Positions 11,151-22,600 of a stretch of DNA of 64,000 bases are shown in pieces; within the stretch, counting starts at the first letter, position 1; every line of letters starts with the position of its first letter. The notes under the pieces are model-generated. The model was not told where the DNA came from. It was given only the letters and a program-made list of their open reading frames with translations, and did not search any database. This stretch comes from Siphonodentalium dalli (Eukaryota; Mollusca; Scaphopoda; Gadilida; Siphonodentaliidae): positions 150,676,224 through 150,740,223 of the forward strand of contig CP136066.1 in the NCBI GenBank assembly GCA_032622095.1, in the 5' to 3' direction. The position numbers were made by a program, and so were the translations under genes.

Positions 11151-11703
11151 TATCAGCTCATAACGGGATTTTTTTGCTGAGCGAAATAAGCTCCTTTTGG
11201 CATCATTTAACCGCAATATACGTTCTATATGGACCTAAAACGGTTTTTTTTTTTAAACAATCCAATATGGGATTATTTTCATACGAAATAAGCCCATATT
11301 GGCATTATTTAATCTACCTTTTTTTCATCGACACGACCTACTAGATTCACGCTCCTTATAATGTGTGTTAACTGTGGCCCGCGCCATTCAAAGGAATGAT
11401 AGAGATAACCTCACCGTGGGCTTATTTTAGAATCAAATAAGTCCATATGAACAGTGTGAATATTTAGGTCCAATATGAACCTAATTACATGAGGATGTGT
11501 TGCGAAGAAAAAAAAGTAGATTAAAAAATACCAAAGATAGGCTTATTCCGTGTAAAAAATAGTCCAACATTTGACTGTTTTAAAAACCGTGTTTAGGTCA
11601 ATATATAAAAAGTTCAGGTATATTGAGGTTAAATGATGCCAGTATGAGCTTATTTCGCTCATTAAAATAAGCCCGTTATGAGTTTGTTTTTACGAGAACA
11701 GAC
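11151..11703. mobile_element. Most complete foldback-family element
   Basis: The left arm runs from AGCTCATAACGGG through ATTGGCATTATTTAATCTAC to TTTTTTTCATCG. The right arm, from AAGTAGATTAAAAAATACC to TTTTTACGAGAACAG, is its complement. The centre holds ACTGTGGCCCGCGCCATTCA. Each arm is about 190 bp. It is a good starting point for a family consensus. Confidence 0.75.
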
Positions 11704-12327
11704 TGCATATTGTCATTAATTGAACACTAAATATATGCTTGGGATATTTCAATATGCGATAAGCCCGCCTTATGCTTATTTTAGCAATTCGTGTTGAAAA
11801 TAACACAAATAAACCAACCCAAGACTTACCATGCAGATGTCAGCCTGGTCTCGTGAAAATAAGCACATACCAATATGATATTGGCCCGTGTTGTGCTTGG
11901 TCTCGTGAAAATAAGCACATACCAATATGATATTGGCCCGTGTTGTGCTTATTTTCACGAGAACAGCTAGGCTGGAAAACAAGACGATTAAACAACTCAA
12001 CATTTACCATGCAGAGGTCAGGCTATTTTCTTGAAAATAAGCACTTAATTTTATTCATATAAGCTAATGTTGGCTTATTTAATCGCAATATATATAAGCT
12101 CTATATTGACATAAAACACGGTTTTTAAAACTAACATATCCTCCCATAAATACGCACATAATCGACCTATAATGTGAAATAGTTACGTATTGTGATTATT
12201 TGATTCTCAAATAAGCATATACTGGAGTCATAGCCGTGATTTCGTATTATGGTGCGGGCCACAGTGAAAACACATATTAAAGAGCGTACACCTGAAAAGC
12301 CATGGGTTCGCTTATTTGTTTCATTGT

Positions 12328-12474
12328 CCACATATAATCTGCTTAGAATAGCCTCATTATGAGTCGATATTATGACTAAAATGTTCTAATTTTCAGCACA
12401 TTACCGACTTAATATGAGGCGATTCTAAGCAGATTATATACCTAAAAAGCTTTATTATAAGCAGGTAATGTGCG
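12328..12474. mobile_element. HP2 hairpin element, copy
   Basis: TCCACATATAATCTGCTTAG on the left and AGCAGGTAATGTGCGG on the right. The inner arms TAATCTGCTTAGAATAGCC and TGAGGCGATTCTAAGCAGA pair well. Confidence 0.75.
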
Positions 12475-12596
12475 GATTTTATGGAGAACAGGCTGTTTAA
12501 AACTGTACAATATGGGACTATTTACATACAAAATAAGCCTAGTGAGCTTATACCCGCTATTCAGTTGAATGACGCGAACCGTAGTAAAACACATTT

Positions 12597-13650
12597 GCAC
12601 TAGAATGCACCCATCACACATATGGCATGTTTTGTGATATCTTGCCAACAGCAGTTTGAACCCCGGGTGCTGGGCCCTCTTTTGAGAGATCGATAGAGAA
12701 TCTAGATATCAAATTTCAGTTCATCCATCGCTGAAATATTTGTGTGTACGGACATAATATCTCTGTTATCTCCAGTTGATCTATTACGCTAATTATGGTC
12801 TTAGTAATGACGTAAGAGTTGTTTGACATATTTATAGAACAATATAGACATCGCTCATATGAAGAGTGTGAATACGATTGGTTGCCGCTGATGCTATATA
12901 TTATATACCAATTGGGTTACATTACTAGTTTGACTAGAATGCTTTGTGTATGTCATTGCACTTCAGCGGCAAAAAACGTCAAAGTCAATTCCGACACAAT
13001 TAAATAAAAGACACGCGATCATTGGTTAGTCTTTGATTATCAATTTGTCAATGTGAACATGCCCTTATAGCGACTGATCTACGGTCTTCGGGAACATATC
13101 ATCAAAATGCCAATTGCTTTGAGAATGAGAAAGCTTGTTTTCCCAGTTAATTAATAAGGCGCTTTAATAATCCATGTTTCAACATATTTTTCAGTACAAT
13201 TTTGTCTAGAACCATGCGCTCGATCGTTTGGCCGGACATGGTTTATATGCACCTGCGTCTTTCGGAAATGTTTTGAACGTCGAAGAAAGTTTCCAGAAAT
13301 TTGTTCGCACATCATTTTCTATGCGAGAAAAAAAAACGATTCCGCACGCACCTTTTAGACTCGATCTCAAATAATTTTCCGAGTTTCAAAGAAAGCAATC
13401 TTTCAATTTTGTTCTTTTATGAACGATTTATTACCAAAATAAAACGAGATAACAATGCAAATTTAGTATAAATGTGGATTTAAATTACAATTGGTGCCAT
13501 CATTTCATATTAGCGCATGTGCATTCTTTACATTCTGTACTTCCGGTATGACGTAACATATTCGTGGAAGGACAGACAAATAAACAGATACACAGAGATC
13601 CTGACCGAAAACATTGCTTGCGCCCAGCATAGACTGGCGCAAGTAAAGAG
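12597..13650. other. Unidentified 1.05-kb insertion in foldback-family DNA
   Basis: The left flank ends AAAACACAT and the right flank resumes AAAGAGCGTG, which are adjacent in intact foldback copies (AACACATTATAAAGAGCGTG near 2,500). The segment is therefore an insertion. Its ends, TTGCACTAGAATGC and (complement) TTGCGCCAGTCTATGC, may be weak terminal repeats. No protein motif was seen. Confidence 0.5.
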
Positions 13651-13694
13651 CGTGATATGTCCTGTCACAAGCTCCATGAATTCCGTTCCCAGTT

Positions 13695-14430
13695 CCCCTA
13701 AAATTGCACTTTTCGTTACTAAATCGGATGCGTAGCCAGAGTCATGGTGGCCACCCGGGAATCCTTGTATTTTCGTGCGGTGCCACCCATCTGGCATCTA
13801 TAGGAAAGGGACGCGACCATGCAGCCCTTCCAAATTTTCTAAAATCGGGCTGAAGGCGTGCATGGGGTGTCAACATAGCACGTTTTGTTACTAAATCGGC
13901 TGCGTAGCCATAACCATGGCGGCTACCCGGGAATTCTTTCATTTTCGTGCGGTGCCACCCAGCGGGCATCTTTATGACAGGGACGCGACCATGCAGCCCC
14001 TTCCAAATTTTCTAAAATCGGGCTGAAGTCGTGCATGGGGTGTCAAAATAGCACTTTTAGTTACTAAATCGGCTGCGTAGACAGTCATGGTGGCCACACG
14101 GGAATCCTTGTATTTTCGTGCGGTGCCACCCAGTTGTCATCTATAGGACAGGGACGCGACCATATAGCCCCTTCCAATGTTTCGAAGATTGGGCTAAAGT
14201 CGTGCATGGAGCTCAAAATCGCACTTTTTGTTACTGCGTAGCCAGAACCATGGCGACCACCCGGGAATCCTTGTATTTTTGTTCGGTGCCACCCAGCGCG
14301 CATCTATAGGACAGGGACGCGGCCATATAGCCCTTCCACTTTTTTGAAAATTGGGCTGAAGTCGTGCATGCATGGAGCTAAAAATTGCATTTTTTTGTTG
14401 CTAAATCGGCTGCGTAGCCAGAACCATGGC
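13695..14430 (-). repeat. Tandem array, about 175-bp unit, left arm
   Basis: About four units, each with GGGAATCCTTGTATTTTCGT, GCGGTGCCACCCA, AGGGACGCGACCAT and ATCGGGCTGAAGTCGTGCAT. They are the inverse of the units at 15,430-16,490. Confidence 0.9.
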
Positions 14431-15110
14431 AGCCACCCTGGAATTCCTTGCATTTTATGGGACCTAGTTTGTGATGTTTCGATGCACTATTGGTGGCACA
14501 AGAAGATTCCACAAGGATAGACTCGTGGCAGCTACGGTTATGCCTACGCAGGCGATTTAGCAATGAGAAATGATTTTTTTTCATTATTTTGACCCCACGC
14601 ACGACTTACGCCCAATTTTTGAACAACTGGACAGGCTTATGTGACTATGTTTGTGATTTTTAGATGGACTAGTGGTGGCACAAGAAGCATCCACAAGGAT
14701 ACCCTCGTGGCTGCTATGTGTATGCCTACGCAGGCGATTTAGCAACGAAAAATTATCTTTTGTTTCATTATTTTGACCCCACGCACGACTTACGCCCAAT
14801 TTTTGAACAGCTGGACAGGCGTATGTGAACTAGTTTGTGATTTATAGATGGACTAATTGTGGTATAAGAAGAATCCACAAGGGTAGCCCCGTGGCTGCTA
14901 TGGATATACCTACGCAGACGATTTGCAACGAAAAAAGACATTTTTTTCATTATTTTCATCCGATGAACGACTTACACCCAATTTATTAACAGCTGGACAG
15001 GCATATGTGAACCAGTTTGTGATTTCTAGATGGACTAGTGGTGGCCAAAGAAGAATCCACAAGGATAGCCCAGTGGCTGCTATGGTTATGCCAACGCAGG
15101 CGATTTAGCA
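14431..15110 (+). repeat. Diverged units of the same tandem repeat
   Basis: Roughly four units of about 170-185 bp with TAGTGGTGGCACAAGAAG, TCCACAAGGATA, ACGCAGGCGATTTAGCAAC and CACGCACGACTTACGCCCAA. They align along their length with the outer units but are clearly more diverged, so they form a separate subfamily in the centre of the element. Confidence 0.8.
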
Positions 15111-15386
15111 ACATATCCTCGCACAAATACGCACATATTCGACCTATAATTCCAATTAGGTACATAAAGTGATTATTTGATTCTGAAATAAGCAGATAAT
15201 GGAGTCATAGTCATCATTTTGTGTTAAGTCGCGAGCCACAGTGAAAACACATGTTAATGAGCGTACAGCTGAACAGTAGTGGGTTGGCTTATTTCTTGTC
15301 ATTGTTCGCACATAATCTGCTTAGAATCGCCTCTATATGAGTCGATAATGTGACTAATAGGGACTCCTTTTCAGCACATTATCGAC
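15111..15386. repeat. Foldback-family fragment inside the 2.9-kb element
   Basis: It begins ACATATCCTCGCACAAATAC, the same point in the family at which the outer right flank begins (16,574), and ends in the middle of an HP2 hairpin at CACATTATCGAC. The 175-bp array resumes at once on the other side. Confidence 0.8.
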
Positions 15387-15399
15387 TAACGAAAAATGT

Positions 15400-16490
15400 C
15401 CTAAGTTTATGTGACCTAGTTTGTGATTTTTAGATGTAATAGTGGTGGCACAAGAAGATTCCGCAAGGATAGCCACGTGTCTGCTACGGTTATGCCTACG
15501 CGGGCGATTTAGCAACGAAAAGTGCGATTTGGAGCTCCATGCACGACTTCAACCCAATTTTCGAAAAATTGAAAAGGCCTATACGGTCTCGCCCCTGTCC
15601 AATAGATGTCTACTGGGTGGCACCGCACGAAAATACAAGGATTCCCGAGTGGCCGCCATGGTTCTGTCTACGCAGCTGATTTAGTAACAAAAAGTAAAAA
15701 AAATTAACTCCATGCACGAGCTCAGCCCAATTTTCAAAAAATTGGAAGAGGCTATATGGCCGCGTCCCTGTCATAAAGATGCCCGCTGGGTGGCACCGCA
15801 CGAAAATGAAAGAATTCCCGGGTAGCCGCCATGGTTATGGCTACGCAGCCGATTTAGTAACAAAACGTGCTATGTTGACACCCCATGCACGCCTTCAGCC
15901 CGATTTGAGAAAATTTGGAAGGGGCTGCATGGTCGCGTCCCTTTTCTATAGATGCCCGCTGGGTGGCACCGCACAAAAATACAAGGATTCCCGGGTGACC
16001 ACCATGACTCTGGATACGCAGCCGATTTAGTAACGAAAAGTGCTATTTTGACACCCCATGCACGCCTTCAGCTTAATTTTCGAAAATTTGGAAGGGGCTG
16101 CATGGTCGCGTCCCTTTCCTATAGATCCCCGCTGGGTGGCACCGCACGAAAATACAAGGATTCCCGGGTGGTCACAATGACTCTGGCTACGCAGCCGATT
16201 TAGTAACGAAAAGTGCTATATTGACACCCCATGCACGACTTCAGCCCAATTTTCGAAAATTTGGAAGGGGCTTCGTGGTCGCGTCCCTTTCATATAGATC
16301 CCCGCTGTGTGGCACCGCACGAAAATACAAGGATTCCCGGGTGGTCACCATGACTCTGGCTACGCAGCCGATTTAGTAACGAAAAGTGCTATTTTGACAC
16401 CCCGTGCACGACTTCAGCCCGATTTTCGAAAATTTGGAAGGGGCTGCATGGTCGCGTCCCTTTCCTATAGATGCCCGCTGGGTGGCACCG
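15400..16490 (+). repeat. Tandem array, about 175-bp unit, right arm
   Basis: About six units, each with GATGCCCGCTGGGTGGCACC, TACAAGGATTCCCGGGTGG, CGCAGCCGATTTAGTAACGA and CCATGCACGACTTCAGCCC. The last units are the most alike, which suggests recent expansion. Confidence 0.9.
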
Positions 16491-16766
16491 CACCCGATTC
16501 AGTAAACGAAAAGTGCAATTTTAGGAGAATAGGGAACTTGGAACTGGGAACGGAATTCATGGAGCTCGTGTCACAACATATCCTCGCGCAAATACGCACA
16601 TAATCGGCCCATAATGTGAAATAAGTACATAATATGATTATTTAATTGTGAAATAAGCAGATAATAGATCATATCGTTATCTGGTTCTATGGCGCGGGCC
16701 ACATTGGAAACACATGTTAAAGAGCTTACACTTGAAAGTCGTAAGTTGGCTTATTTGTGTCATTTT

Positions 16767-16912
16767 CCGCACACAATCTGTTTACAATCGACTCATTGTC
16801 AGTCGATAATGTGACTATGCTCTCATTTTTAGCACATTATCGACTCAAAATGAGGCGATTCTAAGCAGATTATCTACCTAAAAAAAAAATATTATAAGCA
16901 GATAATGTGCCC
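16767..16912. mobile_element. HP2 hairpin element, copy
   Basis: CCGCACACAATCTGTTTACA on the left, GCAGATAATGTGCCC on the right, and the inner GTCGATAATGTG / CACATTATCGAC pair. Confidence 0.7.
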
Positions 16913-17198
16913 GTTTTTTTTTTGGGAACAGGCTGTTTAAAACAGTACAATATGGGACTATTTACATACGAAATAAGCCCATATTGGCATTATTTAATCT
17001 AACCTTTTTCCATCAACACGACTTACCAAAGCTACGCTCTTTGTACGGTGTTCTCACTGTGGCTCGCGCCAATCAACGGAATAAGGGTTTAAGCTTAATA
17101 TGTGCTTATTTCAGAATCAGATTATGGGCTTATTTTCTCAAGAACAGGCTGAAAAATAACACGAATAAACCAACACAAGACTTTCCATGTACATTTCA

Positions 17199-17730
17199 TC
17201 TTCGTGAAAATAAGCACATAACGGTTTTATTTTAATGTGCGAAATAAGCTCATATTGGCGTTATTTAATATAAGCTTTATATATGGACCTAAAACGCGGT
17301 TTTTTAAAACAGTCCAATATGGGACTATTTTCGTACGAAATAAACCCATATTATTATTATTAATCTAGCTTTTTTCATCGACATGACCAATATCAGATGC
17401 ACACTCTTTATTTTTTATATATGCGACCCTCGCGATTCAATGGCGTAATGGATATAAGCTCACTGTGGGCTTCTTTCTGAATCAAATAAGTCTATTGAAT
17501 CATATGTTGATATTTATTTCCACTATGAACCTATTTTTGTGAGGATATGTTACGATCAAAAACGGTAGATTTAATAATACCAATATGGGCTTTTTGCGTC
17601 CGGAGATAGTCCCATATTCGACTGTTTTAAAAACTGAATTTTAAGTCCATATAGAGCGTATATTGTGATTAAATAATACCAATAGGGACTTATTTCGCTC
17701 ATTAAAATAAGACCGTTGCGTGCTTAATTG
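17199..17730. mobile_element. Near-complete foldback-family element
   Basis: Left arm from TTCGTGAAAATAAGCACATA, right arm ending ATTAAAATAAGACCGTTGCG. The arms pair through GTCCAATATGGGACTATTTT and its partner near 17,610. It lies directly beside the satellite. Confidence 0.7.
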
Positions 17731-17845
17731 TATGGAAATCATGGTCCCATATTGGACGTTTATCTCCACACAGAGCCTATATTGATATGAGCTTATTTCG
17801 CTCATCAAATGCAATTTAATAATACCAATTAGACCATGAACACAC

Positions 17846-19620
17846 AAAAATTCACCTCCCCACTGAGACCAAAATCCCTTTCATGTGGCCAAATTGTTTT
17901 GTTCAGTGCCTGCCTATATTCTAAATTCAAATGTGGAATCATTTTCAGAATGAGTAGAGTCTGAGACTGACCCCAAAATATTATTTCATAAGCACAGGTG
18001 TTGCATGGTCCATTGGATTTATCATGGGTGCTGCTGGTGTTGGGCCAGCTCCGTGCCCTTCAATCCCAACCAGGAGCTCAAACTTCAGTAAATATTTTAT
18101 GCAGATGCAGATCTATCCATTAACAAATTAATGGGTACTGGGCCCAATTCAAGTTAAAAAATACCCAATCGACTTTAAACACAAATATTCACCTCACCTG
18201 AGCCCAAAATCCCTTCAACGTGCCCAAACATTAAATGGGTTACTGGGCCCAATTCAAGTTAAAATTATCCATTTGACTATTAAACACAAATATTCACCTC
18301 CCCCTCAGCCCAAAATCCCTTCCAGGTGCCCAAATAATTTTGTTTTCGGTGTCTCAGATAACACTGACCCCAAAATATTATTTTATAGGTACCAGTGCCA
18401 TATGTTTTATCATGGGTGGTATGGGTGTTGGACTGATTCCTAAGCCTAAAATACCAATATGGCAATTAAAAACACAAATATTCCTCTCCCCTCGCCCAAA
18501 TTCCCTTCCAGGTAACAAAAGATTTTCTGTTGATCGCCTGCCTATACTATTAAAGTCATATGTGGAATCATGTTTCATAAATGAGTGTTGTCTGATTGAA
18601 CACTGACCCCAAAATATGATTCTATAGGCACAGATGCTGTATGGTTTACCATGGGTGCTGTGGGTGTTGGGCTGGCTCCATACTCTTAAATCCAATACGG
18701 GAAATCATTTACATAGGTGCTTACCTATTCAATAACACTAAAAGCCCTGGATGTAGAAATCAATAATGGCACAATATAAGTTAAATATACCAACTTGACT
18801 ATTAAAATTCCTAATATTCCACTCCCCTTGACCAGAGCCCAAAATAACTTCCAAGTGCCAAAATATATCATTTTCAGAATGGGCATAGTCTGAGACCCAG
18901 AAAAATGATTTTATAGGCACGGGTGCTGTATGGTTTCATCATGGGTGCCGTGTGTGTTGGGCTGTCACCACACCCTTAAAACCCACTGAGGAGCCCAAAC
19001 GTTTGCACATCTTCTTAAACAGATGAATATATTTCCAAAAACACTAAAAGTACTGGAAGTTGATATCTATAATGGGTCACAATTCAAGTTAATTATACCA
19101 ACTTAACTATTAAAAAACCCAAATATTCCCCTCCCCCTGACCAGAGCTCAAAATACCATTCAGGTGCCCAAAGAATTGTTTTACCATTGCCTACATATAT
19201 TCTGAAGTAAACTGGATTAATTTTCAGAATAGGTATAGTCTGAGAGAACACTGACCCAGAAATATGTTTTCATAGCCGCTGTATGGTTTCATCATGGGTG
19301 CCGTGGGTGTTGGGCTGTCACCATCTCCTAAAAACCCACTGAGGAGCCCAAACTTTTGCACATATTCTTATACAGATGAAACACTAAAAGTACAGAAAGT
19401 AGAAATCTATAATGGGTCACAATTCACGTTAAATATACCAATTTAACTTAAAAAAAAAAACAAATATCCCCCCTGAATAGAGCCCAAAATCCCATTCAGG
19501 TGCCCAAATATTTTGTTCCCATTGCCTCTATATATTCTAGAGTGAAATGTGGAATCATTTACAGAATGGGTATAGTCTGAGAGATGGCTGACTCAGAAAT
19601 ATGTTTTCATAGGAAAGGGT
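17846..19620 (+). repeat. Satellite, diverged monomer edge
   Basis: Unequal monomers of about 240-390 bp. Each carries ATGGGTGCTGTGGGTGTTGG, GAGCCCAAA, GGTGCCCAAATATTTT and TAGTCTGAGA. Spacing of the ATGGGTG marker (near 18,025, 18,411, 18,650, 18,940, 19,295 and 19,637) is irregular and identity between monomers is low. This is the decayed edge of the array at 19,620-25,790. Confidence 0.9.
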
Positions 19621-22600
19621 GCTGTATGGTTTTATCATGGGTGCTGTGGGTGTTGGGCTGTCTCAATACCCTTAAAACCCACTGAGGAGCCCAAACTTTG
19701 TGCAAACCATTTGCATAGTTGCATACCTATCCACAAACAACAAAAGTGTTAGAAGTAGATACATATAATGGGTCATATGGCCCAATTCAAGTTAAATATA
19801 CCAATTTAACTTGAATTGTCATGGGTGCTGTGGGTGTTGGGCTGTCTCCATACCCTTAAAACCCACTAAGGAGCCCAAACTTTTGCAAATCTTCTTATAC
19901 TGATGCAGATATTTCCAAAAACACTAGGAGACCTAGAAGTATATACCTTTACAGGACCCAATTCCAGTTAAATATACCAATTTAACCATTAAAAAAAACA
20001 AATATCCCCCCTGAATAGAGCCCAAAATCCCATTCAGGTGCCCAAATATTTTTTCCCCATTGCCTCTATATATTCTAGAGTGAAATGTGGAATCATTTAC
20101 AGAATGGGTATAGTCTGAGAGATGGCTGACTCAGAAATATGTTTTCATAGGCACGGGTATGGTTTTATCATGGGTGCTGTGGGTGTTGGGCTGTCTCAAT
20201 ACCCTTAAAACCCACTGAGGAGCCCAAACTTTGTGCAAACCATTTGCATAGATGCATACCTATCCACAAACAACAACAGTGTTGGAAGAAGATACATATA
20301 ATGGGTCATATGGCCCAATTCAAGTTAAATATACCAATTTAACTTGAATTGTCATGGGTGGTGTGGGTGTTGGGCTGTCTCCATACCATTAAAACCCACT
20401 AAGGAGCCCAAACTTTTGCAAATCTTCTTATACTGATGCAGATATTTCCAAAAACACTAGGAGACCTAGAATTATATACCTTTACAGGACCCAATTCCAG
20501 TTAAATATACCAATTTAACCATTAAAAAAACCAAATATCCCCCCTGAATAGAGCCCAAAATCCCATTCAGGTGCCCAAATATTTTTGTTCCCATTGCCTC
20601 TATATATTCTAGAGTGAAATGTGGAATCATTTACAGAATGGGTATAGTCTGAGAGATGGCTGACTCAGAAATATGTTTTCATAGGCACGGGTGCTGTATG
20701 GTTTTATCATGGGTGCTGTGGGTGTTGGGCTGTCTCAATACCCTTAAAACCCACTGAGGAGCCCAAACTTTGTGCAAACCATTTGCATAGATGCATACCT
20801 ATCCACAAACAACAAAAGTGTTGGAAGTAGATACATATAATGGGTCATTTGGCCCAATTCAAGTTAAATATACCAATTTAACTTGAATTGTCATGGGTGC
20901 TGTGGGTGTTGGGCTGTCTCCATACCCTAAAAACCCACTAAGGAGCCCAAACTTTTGCAAATCTTCTTATACTGATGCAGATATTTCCAATAACACTAGG
21001 AGACCTAGAAGTATATACCTTTACAGGACCCAATTCCAGTTAAATATACCAATTTAACCATTAAAAAAACCAAATATCCCCCCTGAATAGAGCCCAAAAT
21101 CCCATTCAGGTGCCCAAATATTTTTTCCCCATTGCCTCTATATATTCTAGAGTGAAATGTGGAATCATTTACAGAATGGGTATAGTCTGAGAGATGGCTG
21201 ACTCAGAAATATGTTTTCATAGGCACGGGTGCTGTATGGTTTTATCATGGGTGCTGTGGGTGTTGGGCTGTCTCAATACCCTTAAAACCCACTGAGGAGC
21301 CCAAACTTTGTGCAAACCATTTGCATAGTTGCATACCTATCCACAAACAACAAAAGTGTTGGAAGTAGATACATATAATGGGTCATATGGCCCAATTCAA
21401 GTTAAATATACCAATTTAACTTGAATTGTCATGGGTGCTGTGGGTGTTGGGCTGTCTCCATACCCTTAAAACCCACTAAGGAGCCCAAACTTTTGAAAAT
21501 CTTCTTATACTGATGCAGATATTTCCAAAAACACTAGGAGACCTAGAAGTATATACCTTTACAGGACCCAATTCCAGTTAAATATACCAATTTAACCATT
21601 AAAAAAAACAAATATCCCCCCTGAATAGAGCCCAAAATCCCATTCAGGTGCCCAAATATTTTTTCCCCATTGCCTCTATATATTCTAGAGTGAAATGTGG
21701 AATCATTTACAGAATGGGTATAGTCTGAGAGATGGCTGACTCAGAAATATGTTTTCATAGGCACGGGTATGGTTTTATCATGGGTGCTGTGGATGTTGGG
21801 CTGTCTCAATACCCTTAAAACCCACTGAGGAGCCCAAACTTTGTGCAAACCATTTGCATAGATGCATACCTATCCACAAACAACAAAAGTGTTGGAAGAA
21901 GATACATATAATGGGTCATATGGCCCAATTCAAGTTAAATATACCAATTTAACTTGAATTGTCATGGGTGCTGTGGGTGTTGGACTGTCTCCATACCCTT
22001 AAAACCCACTAAGGAGCCCAAACTTTTGCAAATCTTCTTATACTGATGCAGATATTTCCAAAAACACTAGGAGACCTAGAAGTATATACCTTTACAGGAC
22101 CCAATTCCAGTTAAATATACCAATTTAACCATTAAAAAAACCAAATATCCCCCCTGAATAGAGCCCAAAATCCCATTCAGGTGCCCAAATATTTTTGTTC
22201 CCATTGCCTCTATATATTCTAGAGTGAAATGTGGAATCATTTACAGAATGGGTATAGTCTGAGAGATGGCTGACTCAGAAATATGTTTTCATAGGCACGG
22301 GTGCTGTATGGTTTTATCATGGGTGCTGTGGGTGTTGGGCTGTCTCAATACCCTTAAAACCCACTGAGGAGCCCAAACTTTGTGCAAACCATTTGCATAG
22401 ATGCATACCTATCCACAAACAACAAAAGTGTTGGAAGTAGATACATATAATGGGTCATATGGCCCAATTCAAGTTAAATATACCAATTTAACTTGAATTG
22501 TCATGGGTGCTGTGGGTGTTGGGCTGTCTCCATACCCTTAAAACCCACTAAGGAGCCCAAACTTTTGCAAATCTTCTTATACTGATGCAGATATTTCCAA

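Larger units (their letters stand above)
10121..12596. repeat. Foldback-family block, continued
   Basis: Resumes with CTCTCGTGAAAACAAGCTCA after the LINE. It contains several broken copies, one nearly complete copy (11,151-11,703) and an HP2 copy. At 11,850-11,960 a 62-bp segment beginning GTCTCGTGAAAATAAGCACA is duplicated in tandem. Confidence 0.8.
13670..16566. mobile_element. 2.9-kb Mutator-like foldback element made of tandem repeats
   Basis: The ends are AGCTCCATGAATTCCGTTCC and its complement, flanked by a 9-bp duplication with one mismatch (CCTGTCACA at 13,661-13,669 and CGTGTCACA at 16,567-16,575). The flanks are foldback-family sequence in register (AAAGAGCGTG on the left, ACATATCCTCGCGC on the right), so the insertion is well defined. 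The left arm (13,695-14,430) is an array of about 175-bp units in one orientation; 14,430-16,490 is the same unit in the other. A 9-bp duplication and long terminal repeats fit Mutator-like elements. There is no transposase frame. The open frames seen in the array are chance readings of the repeat. Confidence 0.85.
16567..17845. repeat. Foldback-family block, right end
   Basis: Resumes after the 2.9-kb element with ACATATCCTCGCGCAAATAC. It includes an HP2 copy (16,767-16,912) and a near-complete foldback copy (17,199-17,730), and stops where the satellite begins. Confidence 0.8.

Noticed and set aside
12655-12690. B-box-like GGTTCAAACTGC on the minus strand, hinting at a tRNA or SINE
   Set aside because: No A box at the required distance and no cloverleaf can be drawn.
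15779-16603. Plus-strand open frames reading a repeated 'WHRTKIQGFPGG' peptide
   Set aside because: They are the translation of the 175-bp tandem repeat. Frames break between units and the same DNA is inverted in the left arm.
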